Assembly: GCF_000226215.1 (NCBI RefSeq)
Contig: NZ_AGFF01000023.1
Location: 248,001 to 312,000, forward strand
Source of the DNA: Dietzia alimentaria 72
GTDB lineage: Bacteria; Actinomycetota; Actinomycetes; Mycobacteriales; Mycobacteriaceae
Length of the DNA: 64,000 nt
Direction: 5' to 3'
In this document: piece after piece, positions 53,063 to 60,727 of the stretch
How positions within the stretch are numbered: the stretch's first letter is position 1
Layout: each line of letters opens with the position of its first letter
Translations under genes and position numbers: made by a program
The notes under the pieces: generated by a model
Told to the model about the DNA's origin: nothing
Seen by the model: only the letters and a program-made list of their open reading frames with translations
The model's database searches: none

Positions 53063-54562
53063 TCAGGACGGGCAGGCGGAGTCCTCTGCAGTGGAGGGGT
53101 CGTCGAGGAAGGCCACCACTGCTTGGCGCGCGCAGGCGGAGTGGACGACCACCCGGGAACCGGGGGCTCCCCACGTCACCCGGCGGACATCTGAGGCGCC
53201 CGCTGCGGTGAGTCGACCGGCGGTGGGCTCCACCGCAGCTGCTCCGGCCACAGGGTCGGCGATCCCGCCGGCCAGTAGTACTGGTGCCGTTCCAGGCAGT
53301 TCGATGGAAGTTGGGCCAGGCACTGGCCAGGTGGAGCAGGCAGACAATTGAGCAGCGAGGATCTCCCCGAACGGGGGGGTGCTCGTCCATTCCGCGCTGA
53401 GCTCGGCCACGCGGTTGACCGGGACCCTGCGTGACAGGTCTGAACACCCGGCGACGTACGGCAACGAGGAGGTGGACAGTTGTTCTGCCCGCTCACGTAC
53501 GGAGCCGGGGATCGCGTCGCCATCTGCTCCGACGAGGTCCCCGAGGATCACGTCGCCGGGCGACGCATCCGCAGCGGACGCACCGGACAGGTCTGCCAGT
53601 GCGGAGCGTACGACGTCGGACAGCAGAGCGGCGGGGAGCCTGGCTCCAGGATTACGTGCCCGGTCGAGGGCGCGGGAGATCGCATCGACTCTCTGGTCGG
53701 CCGCACCGGGCCCGCACTCGGGCCGGGTGCAGGAGGCCGCCCAGAGTCGGAGGGCGGCGTCTGATCCGTCGAGGGCGGCACGAGCGGCGGTTTCCTGATC
53801 CCCATCAGAGGGAGCGGGGGAGTCAAGGATCAGCAGTGACAGGCGGTCCGGATTCGTGCTTGCGTAGGACAACGCGGTGCGCGCGCCGGTCCCCACGCCC
53901 ATGACGGCCAGCCCTGGTACTTCCCATGCATGGCGGAGACGCTCGAGGTCTTGGGCCGACCCGGAAGCACCGAAGTCCAATTGTTCGCCCTGCAGTTGGT
54001 CCGTGCAGGACTGAGCCGTGTCGGCTAATTCGCCGCGTAGTCCGGGGGAGCCGGGGTCGGTGCCGCGGTCGGCGAGTCCGTCGAGCGTGCGCCGGGCGGG
54101 GAACGTCAGACAACTGTTGGCTGCGCCGGTCCGGCCCTTGTGGTCCACGATCACGACCGGCCGGGCGCCGGTGAGCTCGGGGCCGGCGGCCGCGAGACGT
54201 CGCGCGAATACGTCGGGAGATGTCTCAGGACCCGCGACGACGACAAGGGGAGCGGCCCCAGTAGGGGTGTCGGTTGAGGTGAGTCGCAGAACGGGAGTCC
54301 TGCCGAGCGTCGCACAGACGATAGTGGTGCCGCGCGGGAGATCGCCGGGGGATCCCGACGCACAGGAGCGCCAGTCCAGATCCTTCTTCGGCTCCACCCA
54401 CACCGGGCGTTCGAGTCGGGACGGGTCCTCCGTATTGCCGGACTCTCTGCGCGGTCCATCGCCGGTAGCGAGGGTCGGGCCACTCGCGGGCAGCGGCGCG
54501 CAGCCTGTCAACGCCAAGGCAAGCACGGCGAGCCCGGCGACCACGGACCGAAGTCCGTTCAT
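53063..54562 (-). CDS. lipoprotein alpha/beta hydrolase of the tripeptidyl-aminopeptidase-like group
   Basis: A 499-residue predicted lipoprotein: hydrophobic signal peptide with lipobox LTGC (C21), then a hydrolase fold. VDHKGRTGAANSC matches the oxyanion DxRGxGxS region of the TAP family. GGIADPVAGAAAVEP holds the acid residue, and VVVHSACARQAVVAFLDD the histidine and conserved C-terminal cysteine (core VVVHSACARQAV). The nucleophile elbow reads MGVGTGART, so position 224 is glycine where serine is expected. Activity is therefore doubtful, unless the fold uses another residue. ATG 54562 overlaps the upstream stop as ATGA. Confidence 0.8.
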   Translation of the reverse strand: MNGLRSVVAGLAVLALALTGCAPLPASGPTLATGDGPRRESGNTEDPSRLERPVWVEPKKDLDWRSCASGSPGDLPRGTTIVCATLGRTPVLRLTSTDTPTGAAPLVVVAGPETSPDVFARRLAAAGPELTGARPVVIVDHKGRTGAANSCLTFPARRTLDGLADRGTDPGSPGLRGELADTAQSCTDQLQGEQLDFGASGSAQDLERLRHAWEVPGLAVMGVGTGARTALSYASTNPDRLSLLILDSPAPSDGDQETAARAALDGSDAALRLWAASCTRPECGPGAADQRVDAISRALDRARNPGARLPAALLSDVVRSALADLSGASAADASPGDVILGDLVGADGDAIPGSVRERAEQLSTSSLPYVAGCSDLSRRVPVNRVAELSAEWTSTPPFGEILAAQLSACSTWPVPGPTSIELPGTAPVLLAGGIADPVAGAAAVEPTAGRLTAAGASDVRRVTWGAPGSRVVVHSACARQAVVAFLDDPSTAEDSACPS

Positions 54563-55305
54563 CGAGCCTCGTCCCCGACTACCCAGCGGGTGTAGAGCCC
54601 TCCGAGCGGGCACGTGAAAGCGGCTGCGACCCGCATCGGGATCCGGACGGGTCTCATTCCGCTCACCAGTCGGGTGTCATCACCGCTGATGAAGAGTTCC
54701 GGCGCGAATGAGAGGACGAGCTCGTCGACCTCTCCCTGCTCCAGGAACTCCCCCAGCACCGAGGGGCCGCCCTCAAGTACCACCTCGGCGGCGCCGAGTG
54801 CAGTGACCAGCGATCGGACTGCGGCGCCCGTCGGACCCGGGCCCAGGACGTGGACGGTCACGCCTCGACGACTCGCGGCCTCCAGGCGATCCGGGGCGGT
54901 GTCATGCGCTGCCACGACCCGGAGTCCGTCGCCCGCCCCCACGCAGAGATCGAGCAACGCGTCCGGCAGTGAGCGGGAGAGGATCAACACCACCGGCGGG
55001 GGACCGGAGCGCCGGTCAGCCCAGGTGTCGGATACACGGGCTGCACCGTACCCCTCAGCGAGCGCCGTGCCCGAGCCCACCACAACGAAGTCGGCTCGTG
55101 CCCGCATGGCGTGGTAGACGAGCCCGTCCGTGGGAGTGCCGAGACCTCCACTGTGGCCGTCGACAGTGGTGGTTCCGTCAATCGAGGAGATCATGACCGA
55201 ACGGATCCTCGGGGACTGATGGCCAGGCTCCGGCGCGAGTGAATCCCACAGGATGTCGAGTGCCGCCGGGTTGTCGTCAAGCACGGTGAGCCGCGTCTGG
55301 TGCAC
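54559..55305 (-). CDS. RibD C-terminal-type pyrimidine/dihydrofolate reductase-fold enzyme
   Basis: A 248-residue NADPH-dependent reductase-fold protein without the RibD deaminase domain. SVMISSIDGTTTVDGHSGGL, the DHFR-like start of the RibD C-terminal domain (core MISSIDGTTTVDG), and VVLEGGPSVLGEFLEQGEVDEL (core LEGGPSVLGEF) are clear. A similar stand-alone protein occurs here in mycobacteria, where such a homologue can bypass antifolate action. Riboflavin synthesis or another pterin-like substrate is possible. GTG 55305 has AAGGAG 6 bases upstream. Confidence 0.85.
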   Translation of the reverse strand: MHQTRLTVLDDNPAALDILWDSLAPEPGHQSPRIRSVMISSIDGTTTVDGHSGGLGTPTDGLVYHAMRARADFVVVGSGTALAEGYGAARVSDTWADRRSGPPPVVLILSRSLPDALLDLCVGAGDGLRVVAAHDTAPDRLEAASRRGVTVHVLGPGPTGAAVRSLVTALGAAEVVLEGGPSVLGEFLEQGEVDELVLSFAPELFISGDDTRLVSGMRPVRIPMRVAAAFTCPLGGLYTRWVVGDEAR

Positions 55306-55344
55306 CTCGGACTCCTTCCATTCTGACGTCGAATGCCCCCACGA

Positions 55345-55350
55345 TAAGCT
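55345..55350 (+). promoter_or_regulatory. -10 element TAAGCT, leaderless zapE
   Basis: TAAGCT ends 6 bases before ATG 55357, in the short gap divergent from the RibD-type gene. Confidence 0.5.
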
Positions 55351-55356
55351 CTGTCC

Positions 55357-56373
55357 ATGGTCTCTCGCCTCGTTGACGTCACCCCGGTGGTACCCGCCGA
55401 TCAACTCGTCGCCCAGATGGTGCCCCCGTCGATGTTCGATGACGTGAGTTTCGATTCGTATATCCCGGACCCGGCACAACCGTCGCAGGCTGCCGCGGTC
55501 AAGATCTGCCGTGAATTCGCCCAGTCCGTCACCGCGCGGCGCTCTCCCAAAAAGGGCCTGTTCGCCCGACGCCCGAAGAGCGTCCAGGGGGCGGGGGTCT
55601 ACCTCGACGGTGGGTTCGGTGTGGGCAAAACGCACCTGCTCACGTCGATTTATCACAGTTGTCCCGAGCCCAAAGCATTCGGGACGTTCGTCGAATTGAC
55701 GCATGTGGTGGGTGCACTCGGCTTCAATCGCGCCGTCGAGGAGCTCTCCGGTCACTCCGTCCTCTGCATCGACGAGTTCGAGCTCGACGATCCAGGCGAC
55801 ACGATGTTGGTCTCGCGGTTACTCGCCGAATTGACGACGGCGGGCGTGAGTGTTGCCGCGACGTCCAACACACTGCCGGAGCAGCTTGGGGAGGGGCGCT
55901 TCGCCGCCAAGGACTTCATGCGCGAGATCCGCAAGATGTCAGGGATCTTCGAGTCGATTCGTGTGGACGGCCCCGATTACCGTCACCGAAACCTTCCTCC
56001 GGCACCGGAGCCGATGAACGACGACGAGCTGCGGTCCAATGCGGAATCCGTGGACGGCGCCACGCTCGATGACTTCGACGCTCTGTGCGCGCACCTGTCC
56101 ACACTCCACCCATCCAAGTACAACCGACTTGTGGACGGGGTCAATCGCGTTTGCCTCTCCGGAGTCAGGCCGCTTCCTGATCAGTCGATCGCTCTCCGGA
56201 TGGTGGTGCTGGCAGACCGGCTGTACGACGCCGGCATCCCCGTGCGGAACTCGGGCGAGAAGCTGGACGCCATTTTTACCGAGGAGATGATCGCCGGCGG
56301 TTACCGGAAGAAGTATCTCCGAGCAACTTCGCGGCTTCTGGCATTGTCTCGCTTCGAGGACGTCGGCGGCTGA
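55357..56373 (+). CDS. zapE: AFG1/ZapE-like cell-division ATPase
   Basis: A 338-residue AAA-type ATPase. Walker A GGFGVGKTH spans 85-93, Walker B is VLCIDEFELDDPGD, and AATSNTLPEQLGEGRF gives the sensor region (core TSNTLPEQLGEGRF). ZapE in Escherichia coli acts on the Z-ring in late division. The protein is slightly shorter than that enzyme. ATG 55357 is the natural start after the hexamer. It converges on the GNAT gene. Confidence 0.9.
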   Translation: MVSRLVDVTPVVPADQLVAQMVPPSMFDDVSFDSYIPDPAQPSQAAAVKICREFAQSVTARRSPKKGLFARRPKSVQGAGVYLDGGFGVGKTHLLTSIYHSCPEPKAFGTFVELTHVVGALGFNRAVEELSGHSVLCIDEFELDDPGDTMLVSRLLAELTTAGVSVAATSNTLPEQLGEGRFAAKDFMREIRKMSGIFESIRVDGPDYRHRNLPPAPEPMNDDELRSNAESVDGATLDDFDALCAHLSTLHPSKYNRLVDGVNRVCLSGVRPLPDQSIALRMVVLADRLYDAGIPVRNSGEKLDAIFTEEMIAGGYRKKYLRATSRLLALSRFEDVGG

Positions 56374-56401
56374 GCGGCGGCAACTCGGTCCGGATAGAGC
56401 G

Positions 56402-56935
56402 TCACAGCGGCCGCTCGTACACCACGTCGTCGTTCGCTCGGCCGCCGACGAGAAACACCCTCGTGCCTCGGCGCACGAATCCGTTGCGATCGTAGAAGGT
56501 GCGGGCCCGGGTGTTGTTGACGTTCGTCGCCAGCCACAGGCTCGCTGCGCCCCTGCTGGTCGCCGATTGCACGATCGTCTCCAACAGTCGCGATGCGTTG
56601 CCCGAGCCGTGGAGTTCCACATCCAGATAGAACTTGCTGATTCCCGCGGTGGGGCGAGCCCGGATCAGGTGGGCGCAGTCGTCGTCCGCCGCCGTGCCGT
56701 CGACTAGCAGCGCGTAACCGCGTACCCGACCGCGCGGATCTGATCCACATATGACGACATGAGTGGGGTCCGCGAGATGACGCCGGAAAGAATCCACTCC
56801 CAGGTTCGTACGGATGAACTCGTCTATTGCCTGGCGGGGGAGGTCCTCCGGGCATGCGAGAGGAAACGTCCGCGAAGCGAGATCAGCGAGCTTATTTGCC
56901 TCGTCGGGACGTGCTGGACGAAAAGTCAGGAGCAC
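56402..56935 (-). CDS. GNAT family N-acetyltransferase
   Basis: A 177-residue acetyltransferase-like protein. FYLDVELHGSGNASRLLE corresponds to motif A for acetyl-CoA binding (core ELHGSGNASRLLE), and NNTRARTFYDRNGFVRRG is the usual C-terminal motif. GTG 56935 gives LLTFRPARPDEANKLAD, a normal GNAT start. The IS3-family element to the right ends only about 6 bases upstream, so the original promoter and ribosome-binding region may have been replaced. Substrate unknown. Confidence 0.8.
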   Translation of the reverse strand: MLLTFRPARPDEANKLADLASRTFPLACPEDLPRQAIDEFIRTNLGVDSFRRHLADPTHVVICGSDPRGRVRGYALLVDGTAADDDCAHLIRARPTAGISKFYLDVELHGSGNASRLLETIVQSATSRGAASLWLATNVNNTRARTFYDRNGFVRRGTRVFLVGGRANDDVVYERPL

Positions 56936-56970
56936 GCTTGGTGTCAACCTCTTTTCAACTTTTGTTTGGT

Positions 56971-57967
56971 TCAAGCCGCGAGTAGTTGTTCGACTGTGCT
57001 CGTCGCGGTGGGTGCTTTGCGTGCGGTGACGGCCAGGCGGGTGTGCTCGGGCGGGGCGGGCACGGTTGGTGGTCGTCGGAATCGGATGGGCGTGGTGTTG
57101 TAGGCCTGGTCGGCGCTGGCTTGACGGCGTGCGTGCACTTCGCGCCAGGTTCCGGAGAAGACCTGGTCAGGGGTGTATCCGTTGACCCCGGAATGCCGGT
57201 GGGCACTGTTGTAGTACTCGATGAATTCGTCGCACCAGCTGGCTGCATCGTGGCTTGACGGTGGAGAACCAGGACTCGATGTGGGGATTGTCGTTACTGA
57301 CCGCGGGCCGAGAAAGTGAGTGGGTCACGCCCCGTTTTCCCAGCAGGTCTTTCATCTTGTTGGAGGTCATCGCCGCGCCGTTGTCCGAGTGCACGACCCT
57401 GGTTCGTCCGCCGAGGGAATCGAGCACTTTGCCCATCCATTTCGCGGCCACGATGTGGTCCTCACGCGGCTGCACGGTGTGGCCGACCACCTTGCGGCTG
57501 AACAGGTCGATCGCCGCGTACAAGGCGAACGACTGTCCCCGGTACTGCCCAGGAAGGACCGTGATGTCCCAGCACAGCACCTGCCCCGGGCCGGTGGCCC
57601 GCAGGTCCGGGGCCTGTCGCCGAGCCGCATCTGGGGTGCCGGCCCGGCGTTGCCGACGGCACGAGGGTCGCTCGATCACCCGGGCGATGCGGTGGAACGT
57701 GGCCAGGCTGACGAAGCTGCCCTCACCCTGGTCCAGGCTCAGGTAGTAGACCTGCTCGACCGGCACCCCGTCATGGGCATTGAGCTGGTCGATAATCCAC
57801 GCCCGCTCCTGGTCAGTGATAGCCGTGGGCTGGCGCCGATCGCGGTGCGCAATCGGCTCGGCCACGCCCGGCCTGGGATTTCGCCGGTAGTGCAGCGCCG
57901 ACTTGGCCAACCCGATCAACGCCATCGCGGCCGTCTGCGTCGTTCCAGCGCCGGTGAGCTCGGCCAA
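56971..57967 (-). pseudogene. IS3-family transposase OrfB, frameshifted
   Basis: The first part (57967 down to about 57255) encodes a DDE transposase: VLCWDITVLPGQYRGQSFALYAAID carries the first aspartate (core CWDITVLPGQYRG), VHSDNGAAMTS the second and NPHIESWFSTVK the glutamate. Just after STVK the frame shifts by one and resumes at HDAASWCDEFIEYYNSAHRHSG (core DAASWCDEFIEYYN), reading on to the TGA at 56971-56973. Family members have about 14 residues between these parts, so a small out-of-frame deletion is likely. Catalytic residues remain, but the C-terminal end is lost from the main frame. Confidence 0.8.
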
Positions 57968-58020
57968 CAGTCGACCTTCGGCGGCGACGAGCTCGTCGAA
58001 CCAGGCCTGCTGCTGGTCGG

Positions 58021-58404
58021 TCAGTCGCTTTCCGCCTTGTCGGGTTCGACGCCATGTGAGTGCATGACGTCGATAGCTTTTCCCAGCGCATCAGCCACTT
58101 TCCGGGACCGATCGATCTCACCTTCGAGCTCGTCGATCTGGGAATCACGCTCGGCGAGCAGTCGCTTGAGTCGCTCGATCTCGGAGATATCCTTGTGCGT
58201 CATACGACCAGACTGACGCGGGATCTTGCCGGAGTCGAGGTCCCCGTCGGTGAACGCCGCCCGCCACCGGTACATCTGATCTCGTCCGATCTCATGCACC
58301 TCCAAGTACGCCGCTTTCCTCCCGTGCTTGGTCCGCGTATAGGCCAACACGTGCTCCCGGATCTGATCCGGCGTGAACTGCCGAGGTTCGACCGTCACAC
58401 TCAT
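58021..58404 (-). CDS. IS3-family OrfA-like protein
   Basis: A 127-residue protein with an N-terminal DNA-binding part (TPDQIREHVLAYTRTKHGRK and VHEIGRDQMYRWRAAF) and a heptad coiled coil (ISEIERLKRLLAERDSQIDEL, core IERLKRLLAERDSQI) as in IS3 OrfA proteins. ATG 58404 has GGGAGG 8 bases upstream. OrfB follows in another frame after 53 bases, so either independent initiation at TTG 57967 or frameshifting would be needed. Intact itself, but the element is probably inactive. Confidence 0.75.
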   Translation of the reverse strand: MSVTVEPRQFTPDQIREHVLAYTRTKHGRKAAYLEVHEIGRDQMYRWRAAFTDGDLDSGKIPRQSGRMTHKDISEIERLKRLLAERDSQIDELEGEIDRSRKVADALGKAIDVMHSHGVEPDKAESD

Positions 58405-58506
58405 AGCCATCACCTCCCTGACCTCCGGTTCACAACCATCCTGCCACTCAGGGCACGACCGAAATACTAGAGGTCTAACGCAAGTTCCACTCAACGAGTG
58501 TGGACA

Positions 58507-58904
58507 AAGTCACCTTTCATTCGGGGGATGTGAGCCAATTAACTCGCTCTGCAGCGAACGAGTTGCCCCTCGATGGATACTAACTTCAGAACGAACCCAA
58601 CCCCCACAAGATCTGTTTCACCGGGATGTCACGCAGCTTTTCGAGTTGCTTAGAGCCAGCTAATGCGCAATTCACGCGACGGACCAGAGTGCCACGGCGA
58701 TCACCGCCGGTTTCGCGCCGGCACCGGACGGTGCCAATACCGTCGCACCGCTTCGTTTTCTTGAACCCCTGTACGACCTCGGCGGGTGGAAGTAGCCAGA
58801 CGCGATCGACAACTGTGCCTCCCAACGGCGGCGAACCCGTGAACGGTCAACTTGGCCCGACCACCGCAGGATCACTTCGAGACCGGCGCTACCTAAATAC
58901 GAGT
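58507..58904. other. gene-free spacer with short hairpins
   Basis: No convincing gene on either strand; short open frames lack ribosome-binding sequences and one would run into a tRNA gene. GGCACCG/CGGTGCC forms a stem at 58720-58735, next to an overlapping GCCGG repeat. The first half is less G+C-rich than the surroundings and may hold remnants of transferred DNA. Confidence 0.6.
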
Positions 58905-58931
58905 GATGCCCCGGCCATCGGCCGGGGCATC
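58905..58931 (-). terminator. terminator of the Gly-Cys-Val tRNA unit
   Basis: GATGCCCCGGCC pairs with GGCCGGGGCATC, 12 bp with a 3-base loop, 5 bases beyond the tRNA-Val 3' end. Confidence 0.88.
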
Positions 58932-58936
58932 CGTTA

Positions 58937-59011
58937 TGGTGCGCGATACTGGGATCGAACCAGTGACCTCTTCCGTGTCAGGGAAGCGCTCTCCCGCTGA
59001 GCTAAACGCGC
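58937..59011 (-). tRNA. tRNA-Val (GAC)
   Basis: 75 bases with encoded CCA. The anticodon loop CTGACAC between CTTCC and GGAAG reads GAC. D arm GCTC...GAGC and T arm ACTGG-TTCGATC-CCAGT fold normally. The acceptor stem has one U-U mismatch (positions 6 and 67). Confidence 0.95.
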
Positions 59012-59038
59012 GGGCACTCCGTCCGAATTTCTTCGGAG

Positions 59039-59112
59039 TGGAGGTGGAGACGGGAATCGAACCCGTGTTGACGGCTTTGCAGGCCGCTGCCTCACCACTC
59101 GGCCACTCCACC
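59039..59112 (-). tRNA. tRNA-Cys (GCA)
   Basis: 74 bases with encoded CCA. Acceptor GGTGGAG/CTCCACC is perfect. Anticodon loop CTGCAAA reads GCA. T arm ACGGG-TTCGAAT-CCCGT. Confidence 0.96.
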
Positions 59113-59159
59113 GCAAAGGTATCGAGCCTGGTGAGGTTCCTGGCCCCTCGATCCCTCCG

Positions 59160-59232
59160 AGCGGATGACGGGATTCGAACCCGCGACCCTCACCTTGGCA
59201 AGGTGATGCGCTACCAGCTGCGCCACATCCGC
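59160..59232 (-). tRNA. tRNA-Gly (GCC)
   Basis: 73 bases, CCA not encoded. Acceptor GCGGATG/CATCCGC. Anticodon loop TTGCCAA between CACCT and AGGTG reads GCC. First of the three minus-strand tRNA genes to be transcribed. Confidence 0.95.
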
Positions 59233-59275
59233 ACTGCTTCCCGGCGTGCTCTCGCGCTCCGGGCTGCGAGAAAGA

Positions 59276-59305
59276 ACATTAGCCGACCCCGGAGTGCGAA
59301 CACAA
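59276..59305 (-). promoter_or_regulatory. promoter of the Gly-Cys-Val tRNA unit
   Basis: TTGTGT (-35, 59300-59305) and TAATGT (-10, 59276-59281) on the minus strand are 18 bases apart, 44 bases upstream of tRNA-Gly. Confidence 0.6.
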
Positions 59306-59337
59306 ATCGAGCAACCGAAATGGCTTGCCACCTGTGC

Positions 59338-59354
59338 GGACAATGAAATTGTCC
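59338..59354. repeat. perfect palindrome between divergent tRNA promoters
   Basis: GGACAAT-GAA-ATTGTCC, 7-bp arms. It lies between the two tRNA promoters and could be a protein-binding site, although no known operator is recognised. Confidence 0.5.
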
Positions 59355-59427
59355 TGCGCGCCGATACCCTGCGTGTGCACTCCTCGCGCCGGCCGAAATG
59401 GTCGCGCACGGAACACGGGGACCCGAA

Positions 59428-59456
59428 TTGGGTCTCCGGCATCTGCTTGCTATATT
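59428..59456 (+). promoter_or_regulatory. promoter of tRNA-Val (CAC)
   Basis: TTGGGT and TATATT are separated by exactly 17 bases, 35 bases before the tRNA: a near-consensus housekeeping promoter. Confidence 0.75.
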
Positions 59457-59491
59457 GTTCCGGTGCCTGGCTCTCGAGCCCGGCATGTGGA

Positions 59492-59563
59492 GGTCCTATA
59501 GCTCAGCGGAAGAGCGCTCCGTTCACACCGGAGAGGTCACTGGTTCGAACCCAGTTAGGACCA
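59492..59563 (+). tRNA. tRNA-Val (CAC)
   Basis: 72 bases, CCA not encoded. Acceptor GGTCCTA/TAGGACC is perfect. Anticodon loop TTCACAC between CTCCG and CGGAG reads CAC. T arm ACTGG-TTCGAAC-CCAGT. Confidence 0.95.
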
Positions 59564-59575
59564 CAGTGATCCCAC

Positions 59576-59605
59576 GAACCCCTCCCGGATTTCCGTGAGG
59601 GGTTC
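59576..59605 (+). terminator. terminator of tRNA-Val (CAC)
   Basis: GAACCCCTC pairs with GAGGGGTTC, with CGG/CCG inside, followed by GGTCATTTAATTT. The T-rich tail is typical of an intrinsic terminator. Confidence 0.85.
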
Positions 59606-59783
59606 GGTCATTTAATTTCGACGAATGGGTTCAGTTCCGCTGGCTCGTCAACGTCTGCTCCAGGGCCTGTCTGAAAACGTCGCGAGGCTGTGCGCCACTG
59701 ACGGCCAGGCGGCCGTCAAAGACAAAGAACGGCACGCCCTTCACTCCGATTTTCTGTGCGGTCGCGACGTCATCACGAACACG

Positions 59784-59786
59784 ATC
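59784..59786. repeat. target-site duplication ATC, left copy
   Basis: ATC directly precedes the left inverted repeat and matches 61081-61083. In the minus-strand gene it is the codon GAT. Confidence 0.85.
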
Positions 59787-59812
59787 GGGACTGCCCAGAG
59801 TTTGGTTGACAC
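59787..59812 (+). repeat. left inverted repeat of the complete IS
   Basis: Opens GGGACTGCCCAG and ends TTGACAC; pairs with 61055-61080 with three mismatches. Confidence 0.9.
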
Positions 59813-59828
59813 TCGGGGTTAGTGATTG

Positions 59829-60707
59829 TCAGGCCGCGTGTGCGGCTGCGTAGATTGTCTCAAATGCGACGGGGCTGAGTTTGCCGAGGCGTCGTTGGCG
59901 ACGTCGGCGGTTGTACTTGGTCTCGATCCAGGTCACGATCGCCAGGCGCAGATCTTCGCGGGTCTCCCAGCGGCGGGTGTCCAGGACGTTCTTCTGCAGC
60001 AACGAGAAGAAGCTCTCCATGGCAGCGTTATCGCCCGAGGACCCGACGCGGCCCATCGACCCTTTCAGGCCGTTGTTCTTCAGGAGCCGCTGGACCTTCT
60101 TGGAACGAAATTGGCTGCCTCGATCCGAGTGGCAGATCGTGCCGGCCGGCTCGCGTTGGGTGATCGCATTTCGGATCGCTGAGGCGGCGAGAGCGGACTT
60201 CATTCGAGAGTCGATCGAGTAGCCCACGATCCGCCTCGAGTAGCAGTCCTTGACCGCGCACAGGTACAGCTTTCCTTCACCGGTTCGATGTTCAGCGATG
60301 TCGGTCAGCCACTTCTCATCCGGCCTGGTTGCGGTGAAGTCGTGACGCGTCTGTCCATGTCGGTCGACGAACGCGAGTAGATCATCGTGCACCGGCGGGC
60401 CAGGCTTTCGTGCCTTGGCTCGTCGCCGGTGGTGTGACGCGAATACGCCCGCCATCGAGCAGAGTCGCCAGCCGCGATTCTCGGAGGCAGCGATGCCCAC
60501 GTCTTCGAGTTCGTCGGTCAGGAATCTGTATCCCAACGTGGGGTCGTCCTCATGGAGCTCACGCAGCGCGTCGATCGCGTGCGCGTCATCCCAATCGCGC
60601 TGGCTGAACGGCTCGGCGAGCCACTGGTAGTACGCCTGTCTGCTGAGTTTGAGCACCCTGCACGCCACCGCGACCGGCACCCTGATGCGGGCGCCGGTCG
60701 CGGCCAT
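59829..60707 (-). CDS. IS3-family transposase OrfB
   Basis: A 292-residue integrase-core protein from the first ATG. TRPDEKWLTDIAEHRT holds the first aspartate, CHSDRGSQF the second and NAAMESFFSLLQ the glutamate, with exactly 35 residues between the last two (D-35-E). The helical HTH_21-like N-terminus is AVACRVLKLSRQAYYQWL. The frame is open upstream to the slip site, so the natural product is probably an OrfAB fusion that includes KIVFPLVRE before this methionine. Confidence 0.93.
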   Translation of the reverse strand: MAATGARIRVPVAVACRVLKLSRQAYYQWLAEPFSQRDWDDAHAIDALRELHEDDPTLGYRFLTDELEDVGIAASENRGWRLCSMAGVFASHHRRRAKARKPGPPVHDDLLAFVDRHGQTRHDFTATRPDEKWLTDIAEHRTGEGKLYLCAVKDCYSRRIVGYSIDSRMKSALAASAIRNAITQREPAGTICHSDRGSQFRSKKVQRLLKNNGLKGSMGRVGSSGDNAAMESFFSLLQKNVLDTRRWETREDLRLAIVTWIETKYNRRRRQRRLGKLSPVAFETIYAAAHAA

Positions 60708-60727
60708 CTCACGGACGAGCGGGAAGA

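Larger units (their letters stand above)
56942..58506 (-). mobile_element. decayed IS3-family element
   Basis: Contains an OrfA-like gene and a broken OrfB transposase. Ends are approximate: TGTC at 56942-56945 and GGACA at 58502-58506 (TGTCC on the minus strand) are the best matching tips, but the inverted repeats are poorly conserved and no target duplication is visible. The element stands between a GNAT gene and a tRNA group. Confidence 0.55.

Noticed and set aside
51288-53351. A 687-codon plus-strand frame across msrB and aftC
   Set aside because: Antisense to two recognised genes and passes through the hemQ/msrB terminator.
58586-58825. A 79-codon minus-strand frame in the spacer
   Set aside because: No motif, no start signal, and it covers the hairpin cluster.
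58626-59000. A 124-codon plus-strand frame in the tRNA spacer
   Set aside because: It runs through a terminator into tRNA-Val and has no ribosome-binding sequence or family pattern.
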